A stretch of DNA of 64,000 nucleotides, from NCBI GenBank assembly GCA_964624825.1, contig CAZUYD010000004.1:40038-104037 (forward strand), given 5' to 3'. The notes beneath the pieces were generated by a model, which did no database searches, was not told the origin of the DNA, and was given only the letters and a program-made list of their open reading frames with translations. Below are positions 33,852 to 42,036 of the stretch, in pieces. This DNA comes from Enorma sp964624825. Its GTDB lineage: Bacteria > Actinomycetota > Coriobacteriia > Coriobacteriales > Coriobacteriaceae. Numbering within the stretch: the stretch's first letter is position 1; every line of letters begins with the position of its first letter. The position numbers and the translations under genes are program-made.

Positions 33852-35492
33852 ATGAAACGTGCAATCGATACCCTAGAGCCATTCCAGCGCGCCATTACCA
33901 AAGCGCATCTTGCGTCAACCGGTGTAGCTGTGAGCTCGCTCGAAAATCCAAACAAGCCGCTTATCGCAATTGCCAACAGCTGGAACGAGATGTGTCCCGG
34001 CCATGAACCGCTGCGTCAGCTGGCAGCTGAGGTCAAGAAGGGTATTCTCGAGGCAGGGGGCGAACCGGTCGAGTTCAACACGATCGCCATCTGTGATGGC
34101 ATCGCGCAGGGACACGCCGGCATGCACTACAGCCTCCCCCACCGCGAAATCATCGCCGATTCCTGCGAGGCGCAAATTCTGGGCGAGAACGTCTTCGATG
34201 GCGTGGTCTATATGGCGAGCTGCGATAAGATCGTGCCGGCGATGCTCATGGCCGCCGGCCGCATCGACCTGCCCGCAACGCTCGTCTCTGCAGGCCCCTG
34301 CTATGACGAGATCCGTCCGAGCGATTCGAAGGCCCTGCGCGCGGCTTTTCTGCGCGGCGAGGCCACCGAGCACGACGTAATCGAGGGCACGCTCAAGTAC
34401 TACACGGGTCCGGGAATCTGCCCGTTTTTAGGAACAGCCAACACTATGTGTTGTCTCGCAGAGGGTCTTGGCATGATGGTGCCCGGCGGGGCACTTCAAC
34501 CTGCACCGAGCGCTCAGCGCAGATTCATCGCCCGCGCAACCGGTGCCGCCGTGGTCGAACTGGTGCGTCGCGGTATTCGCCCGAGCAACATCATGACCAA
34601 AGAGGCTTTCCAAAACGCCGTGACGCTCCTCGCTTCCATCGGCGGGTCGCTCAACGCGCTGCTGCATCTGCCCGCCATTGCGGCAGAGCTGGGAATCACG
34701 GTGACCTGGGGGCAGATCGCCGAGACCACGAGCCGCGTACCGCTCATCACCAACATCACCCCCAACGGCGATTTGTCCTGCATCAACCTCTATAAGGCAG
34801 GGGGCATCCCCGCCGTGCTCAAGACGATTGAGAATGACCTAGATACCTCGGTGATGACCGTAAACGGCAAGACGCTCGGCAAGAACCTCGAAGCGAATAT
34901 GACGATCGACCGTTCCGTGATTCGCACGCAAGACGATCCCGAAAGCGCGACCAACGGCATCCAGGTGCTCTACGGCAACCTGGCTCCTGAAGGGACGCTC
35001 GTCAAAACAAGCGCCGTCCCCGCCGACCAGCGCACCTTCGAAGGCCCCGCGATGTGCTTCGACAGCGAGGAAGCGTGCTTTGACGCGTACAACGAAAAGC
35101 GCATTCCCGCCGGTACGGCTGTCATTATTCGTTATGAGGGGCCCAAGGGCGGCCCGGGCATGAAAGAGCTTCACCGCGTGACCGAAATCATGAAAGGCAT
35201 TCCCAACTCGGCCGTAATCACCGATGGGCGGTTCTCGGGCGCATCCGGCGGCCTCTCGGTGGGCTATCTGTGCCCCGAAGCGGCCGAGGGCGGCACCATT
35301 GCGCTTGTGCAGGACGGTGACATCGTGCGAATCGACCTGGCAGAAAACAGCATCTCAATCGATGTGACGGACGAAGAGCTCGAGCGCCGGCGCATCACCT
35401 GGCAACCGGTGGTCCACAAGTTCAAAGGCAAGATTTTGAACCGCTATCTCAAACAGGTGGGGTCGGCAAAGGACGGCGCGCTGCTCGCGTAA
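33852..35492 (+). CDS. IlvD/Edd-family dehydratase, probably acting on a sugar acid
   Basis: A 546-residue iron-sulfur dehydratase. Family motifs are CDGIAQGHAGMHYSLPHRE, SCDKIVPAML and GRFSGASGG, with Cys residues at the cluster positions in CDGIAQG and SCDKI. The family contains dihydroxyacid dehydratase (IlvD), 6-phosphogluconate dehydratase (Edd) and aldonate dehydratases. No other isoleucine/valine genes are nearby, while a KDPG aldolase follows directly, so a sugar acid or sugar-acid phosphate is the likely substrate. GGAAGGAG lies just upstream of the ATG. Confidence 0.9.
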   Translation: MKRAIDTLEPFQRAITKAHLASTGVAVSSLENPNKPLIAIANSWNEMCPGHEPLRQLAAEVKKGILEAGGEPVEFNTIAICDGIAQGHAGMHYSLPHREIIADSCEAQILGENVFDGVVYMASCDKIVPAMLMAAGRIDLPATLVSAGPCYDEIRPSDSKALRAAFLRGEATEHDVIEGTLKYYTGPGICPFLGTANTMCCLAEGLGMMVPGGALQPAPSAQRRFIARATGAAVVELVRRGIRPSNIMTKEAFQNAVTLLASIGGSLNALLHLPAIAAELGITVTWGQIAETTSRVPLITNITPNGDLSCINLYKAGGIPAVLKTIENDLDTSVMTVNGKTLGKNLEANMTIDRSVIRTQDDPESATNGIQVLYGNLAPEGTLVKTSAVPADQRTFEGPAMCFDSEEACFDAYNEKRIPAGTAVIIRYEGPKGGPGMKELHRVTEIMKGIPNSAVITDGRFSGASGGLSVGYLCPEAAEGGTIALVQDGDIVRIDLAENSISIDVTDEELERRRITWQPVVHKFKGKILNRYLKQVGSAKDGALLA

Positions 35493-35607
35493 CGCAAAGC
35501 GCAGAAGGTGCGGGAACGGAAGGGCAGGACAAGCTGGCCGAGCTTGCAGCTTCTCCTACTGCCGTTCAGGCGATGCAGGCAACGAAGGAGATGCGCCACA
35601 TGGACAG

Positions 35608-36282
35608 GTGCTATATGGCAGATCAGGGTTTTACCAGCAAATCGAGCAGGTGGGAATCGTGCCTGTGGTGGTTTTGGAGCGCGTAGAGGATGCCGCGCCT
35701 CTAGGCCAAGCGCTCTATGCAGGAGGGCTTCCGGCAGCCGAGGTAACCCTCCGCACGCCGGCCGCAGCCGCAAGCATCCACGCGATGGCAGAAGCCTGCC
35801 CGGAGCTCCTAATCGGCGCGGGCACCGTGCTTGACCTCGCCCAATGCAAGCGAGCCGTCGAAGCAGGAGCGCACTTCATCGTCTCTCCTGGTACAAACCT
35901 GGAAACCGTCGACTGGTGCCTCGAGCACGAGGTTCCCGTTATTCCTGCCGCCGTAACCCCCACCGAGATCATGACGCTGATTGCGCCCGGCATCTCGGTA
36001 ACCAAATTCTTTCCCGCCAACCTTTATGGCGGCCTTGACGGCATCCAAGCGCTCTCTGCCGTATTCGGCGAGCACCGATTTATGCCCACGGGAGGTGTGA
36101 ACGCCCAAAACATGCGGTCATTTTTGAAGGAGCCGGCGGTCATCGCTGTCGGAGGAACCTGGATGGTTAAACCGACCCTCTTTGCTGACGGCTCCTTTGA
36201 CCGCGTGCAGACGCTGGCAAAGAAAGCCGCTTCGATTCGTGATGAGGTGCGTATCGAGGGTCTGGAGCCGAACCTGGGTTGA
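35608..36282 (+). CDS. eda: KDPG/KHG aldolase (Eda family)
   Basis: A class I aldolase of about 224 residues that splits 2-keto-3-deoxy-6-phosphogluconate to pyruvate and glyceraldehyde 3-phosphate. Visible are GIVPVVVLERVEDAAPLGQAL, AEVTLRTPAA with the catalytic Glu, GAGTVLDLAQC, and KFFPAN with the Schiff-base Lys. The start is uncertain: GTG 35608 is the first codon in frame, but the only good AAGGAG (35585-35590) is 17 bases upstream and fits an out-of-frame ATG; a small frameshift at the 5' end is possible. It follows the dehydratase by 115 bases. Confidence 0.85.
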   Translation: MLYGRSGFYQQIEQVGIVPVVVLERVEDAAPLGQALYAGGLPAAEVTLRTPAAAASIHAMAEACPELLIGAGTVLDLAQCKRAVEAGAHFIVSPGTNLETVDWCLEHEVPVIPAAVTPTEIMTLIAPGISVTKFFPANLYGGLDGIQALSAVFGEHRFMPTGGVNAQNMRSFLKEPAVIAVGGTWMVKPTLFADGSFDRVQTLAKKAASIRDEVRIEGLEPNLG

Positions 36283-36644
36283 CGATGGCCTGAAATGCGA
36301 TGTAAAGGCGGCAAGAGCATAGTCGTTATGCCTTCGCCGCCTTTAGATTGGAACAATAGGCCGCCATCAAGCCAATAGATGCCACACGGCCCGCCTTCCT
36401 TGCTGGAAATCGCATAGTCGAACCGTTCTTTGAATAAGACCTCCCTTGCCACGAGCGTTCCTGAGAACAAGCAGTTCATCGCATGACGCCCACCTGCTCA
36501 GCGGGTGGTTTTCCGCGCCGTACATGACGCGCGGCACGGACTAAAGCCCGCGAAAAATCTGCAGCGCATTATCATTCGATAATGCGCCGAATCACTCTTT
36601 GCACTATGAAAGGATTGAAGTCAGTACGTTCTGAGGAGCCTGCC
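36283..36644. other. Intergenic stretch with terminator; possible gene remnant
   Basis: The left part holds the aldolase terminator. On the minus strand a short frame from 36479 (NCLFSGTLVAREVLFKERF) reads protein-like for about 45 residues but runs into the aldolase gene and has no ribosome-binding site, so it may be a remnant. The rest precedes the lipoprotein gene. Confidence 0.45.
36303..36345 (+). terminator. Terminator after the KDPG aldolase gene
   Basis: TAAAGGCGGC at 36303-36312 pairs with GCCGCCTTTA at 36336-36345; the loop contains a smaller GCATA/TATGC stem. A short T-containing run is part of the stem, so the structure could act in both directions. Confidence 0.7.
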
Positions 36645-36926
36645 ATGAGAAAATTCATCGTCACCATCGCCTGTTTCGTCGCCATGATCGGTCTTGGGGG
36701 ATGCAGCGCCGGTGCCTGCTACATCTGCGACTCCGAAGAAGACACGGCCGCATATACCTATCTCGTAACCGAGACCAAGGAGGCCCTGTGCGCCGAATGC
36801 CTTGCGAAGGCCCTGGGCGATCCTGACCAGTGCGCGTTTTGCGGGGAGGACGCCGATGGGTTCTACGTCAACCTGGTCGAGGCTCCCGTCTTTGCCTGCC
36901 AGGACTGCTACGACGGGCTGAGCTGA
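36645..36926 (+). CDS. Small zinc-ribbon lipoprotein
   Basis: A 93-residue predicted lipoprotein of unknown function. The signal segment KFIVTIACFVAMIGLGGC ends in a lipobox with the lipidated Cys at residue 18. The mature part has paired cysteines CYIC, CAEC, CAFC and CQDC, enough for two zinc-ribbon knuckles, which is unusual on the outer face of the membrane. AGGAG lies 6 bases before ATG 36645. It stands alone in a region with other zinc-ribbon material (the gene at 37526-38229), but the two are convergent and not an operon. Confidence 0.8.
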   Translation: MRKFIVTIACFVAMIGLGGCSAGACYICDSEEDTAAYTYLVTETKEALCAECLAKALGDPDQCAFCGEDADGFYVNLVEAPVFACQDCYDGLS

Positions 36927-36995
36927 TTCGAGATCTCGACCGGCGCTGTGAAGCGCCCCCGCAATGACGCCTCTCAATGATTAGCCATTGCTCAT

Positions 36996-37044
36996 GAGCG
37001 CGTCAGGAAGCAGCACTGCTTAGCAAGCGCATCTTGACGCGCTC
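36996..37044. terminator. Nested hairpin downstream of the lipoprotein gene
   Basis: GAGCGCGTCA at 36996-37005 pairs perfectly with TGACGCGCTC at 37035-37044, and inside it AAGCAG/CTGCTT (37008-37021) forms a second stem. No T-run follows. Likely a 3'-end structure of the lipoprotein transcript or part of a structured RNA. Confidence 0.5.
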
Positions 37045-37123
37045 GCTGTGTAATGCAAAGCAGCTGCTTCGGCGGGGCTACGAAAACCCCGATCGCTATA
37101 TTCCCGATAGCATCCGCCTCGTT

Positions 37124-37156
37124 CCCAATCGTGTCCGCCTAAAGGACACGATTGGG
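37124..37156. other. Perfect 13-bp stem-loop
   Basis: CCCAATCGTGTCC at 37124-37136 pairs completely with GGACACGATTGGG at 37144-37156 around a 7-base loop GCCTAAA. No T-run lies on either side. Terminator, operator or RNA element cannot be decided from sequence. Confidence 0.65.
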
Positions 37157-37525
37157 CATCCTTCCCGCCAGGATCTACATTGCGGTAGGGCATCCGGCCA
37201 TCCGGTACAACGACTTAAAAATAGAGGGTCATATTCTCGTAGTGTAGGTGTTCGGAATCGGCCTGCATCGCGCAGCTTGTAGGAGCATGGCTCACGCGCC
37301 TCTCGCACGACGCATTAGCTCAGACAAGCTGGTCAGCGTCGCGGCCTACTACCCGCCGCAGCTCAACCCCGAGAGCACGTAGGGCGTCACAGGCTATTTG
37401 ACGGGTAAGCGGGATGCCATGGGCGAGAGCCACCTTAAACTTGAGAACCGCAAGATGGGCAGAACATGAGCTTCCTCTAGTCAGGCGCGTGCGAAGATTT
37501 GAGCGTGCAAGGCACGCAGCAAGAT

Positions 37526-38229
37526 CTAATATGAAAGCCCGCTGAGGTATACGTCCCAAAGGTACCAGGTGCCGTCGATCTCTATTGCATAGGCCGTGCC
37601 GAAGTCCATGGTCTCGGTATCACCTGCGCTGTACTCATCGTAATCTTCGTTGAGCGTAAATACCATCTCGCACGTCAACTCGTATCCGTCAGCAATGACG
37701 TAGTCGTAGCCCAAGCTAGCAAACTTCTCACTTAGACTTTCCAGCATGTCGCCGTCGAGCTGATCACCAACGGTAACGTCAAAAGTGGTTGAAACGTAAT
37801 CGGGCAACGATGAGAACGGGAAACTTTCGGCTGCACTGCTGCCGTACTCGTCGGCGTACTCTTCGCGCGTGTACCCCAGCTGGGCAAGCATATCATCGAC
37901 CATGTCGGACGGCTGCAAGTCGATAATTCCGTCGGCATACTCAGCAAAAGCTTTTTCATCAAAATCGCTTTGTAATAGGTCGTTCCAGAGCGCTTCGAAG
38001 CGCGCGGACAGGCTTTCGGGACTGCTTTGCGCGTCGCCTTCAAACACTTCCGCTACGGCAGGCACAATAAGCACCGCGGCTACCACTACAACAACGAGAA
38101 TACCGATTGCCATGCCGCGACGCGACACGCTTTTTTCGATCGTCCTGAATGCGAAGGAACCGGATTACCGCAGTGCCCGCAAAATGCAGCATCAGCAGGC
38201 AACTCGGTGCCGCAGTGAGAACAAAACAT
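37526..38229 (-). pseudogene. Zinc-ribbon membrane protein split by a frameshift in an A6 run
   Basis: Translation from ATG 38229 (AGGTGG about 5 bases upstream) gives a zinc ribbon FCSHCGTELPADAAFCGHCG, then a frame change is needed at the run of six A (T6 at 38131-38136 on the plus strand) to continue into SVSRRGMAIGILVVVVVAAVLIV, a membrane helix, and an extracellular domain ending WYLWDVYLSGLSY. Adding one base to the A-run joins the two halves into a normal zinc-ribbon/membrane/sensor-like protein of about 234 residues. It may be a true pseudogene, a phase-variable gene, a slippage-expressed gene or a sequencing error. Confidence 0.75.
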
Positions 38230-38463
38230 TCCAACCACCTCATGAAAGAACCTATATTCGATGACCCTGTTAAAGCAAGATTGACATGGTGTGAAATCTG
38301 GCGGCATCTAATGATCTTGAAACAGGAACTCACCGATTTGAGGGATTAGCGCAATGCCAGGCGTTGAAACCGATCCGCCCTGAAATGCGACTATTCCTCC
38401 ATAGAATATCCTCTCACCCCATTTTCGCCCCTTATGGCATGTCGTCAGCCTCTTATACGAAAA

Positions 38464-38493
38464 CAGGTCAGAGGTTTTACTGCCTCTGACCTG
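38464..38493 (-). terminator. Terminator of the tRNA-Arg gene
   Basis: CAGGTCAGAGG at 38464-38474 pairs perfectly with CCTCTGACCTG at 38483-38493, and on the minus strand the stem is followed by TTTT. It is very similar to the pknB terminator. Confidence 0.82.
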
Positions 38494-38502
38494 CAATTTC
38501 TC

Positions 38503-38578
38503 TGGTGCCCCCGATACGATTCGAACGTACGACACCCGCTTTAGGAGAGCGGTGCTCTATCCCCTGAGCTACGGAGGC
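38503..38578 (-). tRNA. tRNA-Arg (anticodon CCT)
   Basis: On the minus strand the acceptor stem GCCTCCG pairs with CGGGGGC (one G-U), the anticodon stem is CCGCT/AGCGG with loop CTCCTAA and anticodon CCT, and the T arm carries GTTCGAATC. The CCA end is encoded (ACCA). Total 76 bases. It reads AGG codons. Such tRNA genes are common integration sites, but no integrase is adjacent. Confidence 0.95.
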
Positions 38579-38894
38579 GACATGTTGATTCTAACAGAAA
38601 GGCAACCTGTCGCCGCACTCATATAGGCGTGGAAGGCTGCGAGCAAGACGCCCCTTGAAAGCGGGCTCGCCGTTCTCGCGAGCGCTGAGCTCATCACCAT
38701 ATCATCGTTGAATCGTTGCCCTCGGTGACGTGCGCGATGGCGCTTCTCGGACTACCCATGTCGATCCCTGCTCTTCTTCCAGAATCATTTCCCTCAATTG
38801 CAGACTCCGGAACAGCGACCTTCTCCCAATCGCAAGACGGGACGGTTCCCATACCAACATTGGACTTACGGTTGGACGAAAACAATATTCCAAT
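38579..38894. other. Intergenic stretch between tRNA-Arg and the DeoR gene
   Basis: No confident gene in 316 bases. A minus-strand frame at 38694-38885 (VGMGTVPSCDWEKVAVPES) reads protein-like but has no ribosome-binding site and no recognised family; it could be a remnant left by recombination beside the tRNA. Confidence 0.4.
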
Positions 38895-39770
38895 TTAACG
38901 CGAGGCAATCGGGGCATCGTCAGCATCCCCGCGGCCGTCTACTTTGTCAGAGTCATGCTGCGGGCAGATAAAACGCAGCGATGGGTTTTTCTTGCGCATG
39001 GCATGCGCGATGCTCTCCTCAACTGGACGCTCACACACCAAAGCGCCCAGGTCGCTCTCGTCTGCAAAGCTCACGAGTGTTAGGAGCCCGATTTTACTCG
39101 TATCCATCAACAGGTATTTCTCACGCGCATGCTTGAGATATTCCTTCTTTATCGTTGCCTGCTCTACGCTCTCGGACGAAAAGCCCTGGTCAACGTTAAA
39201 AGCATTTGCCGAGATGAATGCCTTATCCACATTGAAGGGCTCTAAAGCAGAAAGCACCGCGGACCCATATGTATAGCGAAAGCCGTGCTGAATAAAACCT
39301 CCAAGGAAAAAAACCTTGGCGTCTGGAATCGTTTTCTCGGCCAGCGCTGCGATCTCGAGGTCATTGGTGAGAATCGTCAGGCGTTCGACGGACGCAAGGC
39401 TGCGAACAAGCTCAACGGTAGTGGTGCCCGTATCGATGATAACGGAGTCCCCCGGTTCGACCAGCTGCGCAGCAATTGCACCGATAGCTCGCTTTTCGTC
39501 ACGATGCCGCACTGCGCGCGCCTCGTATTCCTCAACATCTGCCGTTTTGTTTGCCGCCATAGCACCACCATGGCAGCGGTGGAGTTTTCCTTCGGCTTCA
39601 AGTTCATCAAGATCTGCACGCACGGTAAACGCAGAAATGCCGAATTGCTTAACAAGATCGCTTACGAGCACCTTGGACTGCACGGCAAGCATATCTAGAA
39701 TTGCCGCTCGACGCTCCTCAGGAAACAGCTTGCGCATCTCCTGATGTGATCCATCAGATGTCCCTCCCAT
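38895..39770 (-). CDS. DeoR-family transcriptional regulator
   Basis: A 291-residue regulator with an N-terminal DeoR helix-turn-helix (RRAAILDMLAVQSKVLVSDL, then FGISAFTVRADLDELEAEG and HRCHGGA) and a sugar-phosphate-binding domain with IDTGTTTVELVR, LTILTNDLEIA and LLMDTSKIG. GGAAAGG lies 8 bases before ATG 39770; the ATG at 39737 directly abuts an AGGAG and is unlikely. It is the last gene of the long minus-strand sugar-alcohol locus and probably represses it; four AGATAAA boxes at the locus promoter are candidate sites. Confidence 0.9.
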   Translation of the reverse strand: MGGTSDGSHQEMRKLFPEERRAAILDMLAVQSKVLVSDLVKQFGISAFTVRADLDELEAEGKLHRCHGGAMAANKTADVEEYEARAVRHRDEKRAIGAIAAQLVEPGDSVIIDTGTTTVELVRSLASVERLTILTNDLEIAALAEKTIPDAKVFFLGGFIQHGFRYTYGSAVLSALEPFNVDKAFISANAFNVDQGFSSESVEQATIKKEYLKHAREKYLLMDTSKIGLLTLVSFADESDLGALVCERPVEESIAHAMRKKNPSLRFICPQHDSDKVDGRGDADDAPIASR

Positions 39771-39874
39771 AAGCTCTACCTTTCCGACGCCCTTCCCCGT
39801 TCATACGCGCAGCTCAACAAGTACAACTGCTAACCGCACTCAGCATCCTCATTCTCGCACATGCTGTCCTTTAC

Positions 39875-40255
39875 TTAGAACTTTGCCATATTGGAGATAG
39901 CAGAGAGCACTTGTGCAATCTCATCAATGGGTGCGCCACTCTGAGCAAGCACCGTCCCCTCCACGGCACCCTCGACAAAAGGACAGTCAACCATGCGGGC
40001 ATCGATGTCTTCGGTGCTCTCGATCACCATCTCCGCCGTCATAACAGAAGATCCCATGTCTAGGAGAACGAGAACGCCGTCTGAACCAGCAACCTCGTTG
40101 ATCGCCGCAGCGATCTTCTCATAGCTTGTGCCAAAGGAGCCGTCGTCCATACCGCCCGCCGCGGCAACCGGCGCGTCCGGCGCCATCATGCGCGTGTAGT
40201 CCTTGAGAGCCTCAGCGAGCGCATGAGAATGAGAAACGAGCACGATTCCAACCAC
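39875..40255 (-). CDS. dhaM: DhaM, phosphotransferase subunit of PTS-dependent dihydroxyacetone kinase
   Basis: A 126-residue single-domain DhaM of the EIIA-mannose-like fold. The start GIVLVSHSHALAEAL places the active His at residue 9; GGMDDGSFGTSYEKI and VLLDMGSSVMTAEM are family segments. It receives phosphate from HPr and re-phosphorylates ADP bound to DhaL. Enterobacterial DhaM has additional HPr and EI-like domains; this short form is usual in Gram-positive bacteria. It follows dhaL by about 70 bases. Confidence 0.93.
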   Translation of the reverse strand: MVGIVLVSHSHALAEALKDYTRMMAPDAPVAAAGGMDDGSFGTSYEKIAAAINEVAGSDGVLVLLDMGSSVMTAEMVIESTEDIDARMVDCPFVEGAVEGTVLAQSGAPIDEIAQVLSAISNMAKF

Positions 40256-40327
40256 GATTCATCCTTTCGTTGAACACGAAATGGCTGCGAGCCAGCTGCA
40301 CAGACGGACAAGCGCGCATTCACTGCG

Positions 40328-40960
40328 TTACTGACAAGCGTTTGCAGCAATCGCCTGCATGACATACGCAAACGACGCGGCTCCCGGATCCTTATGGCCA
40401 ACCGAGCGTTCTCCCAGATAGCTTGCGCGTCCCTTGGTTGCGACCATGGGAACCGTTGCCTCCGCACCTTCTACCGCGGCTGTTGCGGCGGCATCGAGCG
40501 CCGCCTGAGCATCTCCGCCATTGGCCACCGCGGCCGCCAACGCCTTGGAGGCGGGCACCATAGCATCGAGCATGGTCTTCTCGCCTGTTGTGGAGCGCCC
40601 TCGAGACATCACGCCAGCCACTGCGGCATCAAGCGCTACGGAAAACTTCTCAATCGTCACCTGCTCAGAGCCTTTAAGCGCAGACCCCGCTTTCATGAAC
40701 GCTGTGCCATAGAGCGGACCGGAAGATCCGCCGACCTGTGAAACAAGCTTCATGCCGCACCTGTTCAATATGGTTGCAACGTCTTCGTTGGCAAGTTCTG
40801 GCAACATTTCCTTCACAGCTTCGAAGCCACGAGCCATGTTGACGCCGTGATCGGAGTCCCCGATGGGACCGTCGAGCTCTGTCAGCTCGTCTTTGTGCTC
40901 GATGAGCGTATCCGCGATGGCCGATAAAACATCGCAGAGCTTTTCGGTTGAAACCGCCAT
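40328..40960 (-). CDS. dhaL: DhaL, ADP-binding subunit of dihydroxyacetone kinase
   Basis: A 210-residue subunit that holds ADP as a permanent cofactor and transfers phosphate to dihydroxyacetone in DhaK. The metal-binding acidic motif is DGPIGDSDHGVNMARGF; further family segments are QVGGSSGPLYGTAFMKAG, GEKTMLDAM and GRASYLGERSVGHKDPGA. The gene lies 12 bases after dhaK. Length and motifs match the family fully, and there is no sign of decay. Confidence 0.94.
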   Translation of the reverse strand: MAVSTEKLCDVLSAIADTLIEHKDELTELDGPIGDSDHGVNMARGFEAVKEMLPELANEDVATILNRCGMKLVSQVGGSSGPLYGTAFMKAGSALKGSEQVTIEKFSVALDAAVAGVMSRGRSTTGEKTMLDAMVPASKALAAAVANGGDAQAALDAAATAAVEGAEATVPMVATKGRASYLGERSVGHKDPGAASFAYVMQAIAANACQ

Positions 40961-40972
40961 CTCAAAATCTCC

Positions 40973-41971
40973 TTACCAGCCGAATGCGCTTGTCGGTGCA
41001 TCAAGCAGCGCCTTGAGCTCGTCATCAAGCACAAGCACCGTAATCGAGAAGCCATGCATCTCGAGCGAGGTCATGTAATTGCCCAGATACGTTCGGTAGA
41101 CGGAAATGCCCCGATCTGCCAGCACGTCTGCAACATGGTTGTTGACGATTGCAAGCTCCATGGGCGGTGTGCCGCCGGCTCCGTTCACCATGACAGCAAC
41201 CTCTGCGGCACTAGCAAACAGCTCCTTTTGATGCAGGTCAAGCAAAATGTTGTCAAGCAGCTCATCGACAATCTCGTCTGCCGATTTCATGGTCTCACGG
41301 CGGACTCCAGGCTCGCCATGGATGCCGATACCGATCTCCATCTCATCCTCGGCAAGTTCGAAACCGGGCTTGCCTGCTGCAGGCACGCAGCATGGCTCTA
41401 TGGCCGCCCCCATGGTTCCCGTTCGGGAGATAACCTTCTCGGCAATGGCCTTGACCTCTGCCAGGCTCGCTCCACGCTCGGCTAGAGCGCCTGCGATCTT
41501 ATGTACGAAAACTGTGCCGGCCACGCCGCGACGTCCTACGGTAAACGTCGAGCCGTCAACAGCGACGTCATCGTTCACCACGACTTGCTCTACCTCTACG
41601 CCTTCATCGCGTGCCATGTCTGCAGCCATCTCGAAGTTCATCACGTCGCCCGTGTAATTCTTGGTGATGAGCAGCACACCCGCGTCGGTGGCAACCTCCA
41701 TGATCGCTTCATGGACAACATCCGCAGCAGGCGATGTGAATACCGGACCGCCTACGGCCGCATCAAGCATGCCCTCGCCAACATAACCGATATGTGCGGG
41801 TTCATGGCCAGAGCCACCACCTGACACAAGGGCAACAGCGGCTCTGGACTTTTTCTCGGCACGTACCACGATTCCATTGCCCGTGCTTTTGATCAGATTC
41901 GGATATGCCTTTACGAATCCGTCAACCATCTGTTGTTCGACATGCTCAACGGCATTTATGAATTTCTTCAC
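40973..41971 (-). CDS. dhaK: DhaK, dihydroxyacetone-binding subunit
   Basis: A 332-residue subunit that binds dihydroxyacetone covalently through a histidine, here His 218 in GIGIHGEPG. The N-terminal segment GGGSGHEPAHIGYVGEGML and KNYTGDVMNFEMA are typical. GTG 41971 is used because AGGAGG lies 5 bases upstream and the protein then starts KKFINAVEH as in relatives; the ATG at 42025 has no support. With DhaL and DhaM it converts dihydroxyacetone to DHAP using PEP, so the locus must generate free dihydroxyacetone. Confidence 0.95.
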   Translation of the reverse strand: MKKFINAVEHVEQQMVDGFVKAYPNLIKSTGNGIVVRAEKKSRAAVALVSGGGSGHEPAHIGYVGEGMLDAAVGGPVFTSPAADVVHEAIMEVATDAGVLLITKNYTGDVMNFEMAADMARDEGVEVEQVVVNDDVAVDGSTFTVGRRGVAGTVFVHKIAGALAERGASLAEVKAIAEKVISRTGTMGAAIEPCCVPAAGKPGFELAEDEMEIGIGIHGEPGVRRETMKSADEIVDELLDNILLDLHQKELFASAAEVAVMVNGAGGTPPMELAIVNNHVADVLADRGISVYRTYLGNYMTSLEMHGFSITVLVLDDELKALLDAPTSAFGW

Positions 41972-42036
41972 GGTTTCCTCCTCAAGGCACAGCAAGACGG
42001 CCTCAGTGCATGCTGAGGCCGTCACGAGAAAATGGT

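Larger units (their letters stand above)
36927..37525. other. Intergenic stretch with several strong hairpins
   Basis: About 600 bases without a supported gene. It contains a nested inverted repeat at 36996-37044 and a perfect 13-base-stem hairpin at 37124-37156. A 31-codon frame from ATG 37288 (DKLVSVAAYYPPQLNPES) looks protein-like and may be a remnant. A structured RNA is possible. Confidence 0.5.

Noticed and set aside
36024..36479. A 151-residue minus-strand frame
   Set aside because: Most of it overlaps the KDPG aldolase gene; only the first ~45 residues read protein-like, and there is no ribosome-binding site.
38503..38895. An integrated element at tRNA-Arg
   Set aside because: No integrase gene and no second copy of the tRNA 3' end was seen within the window.
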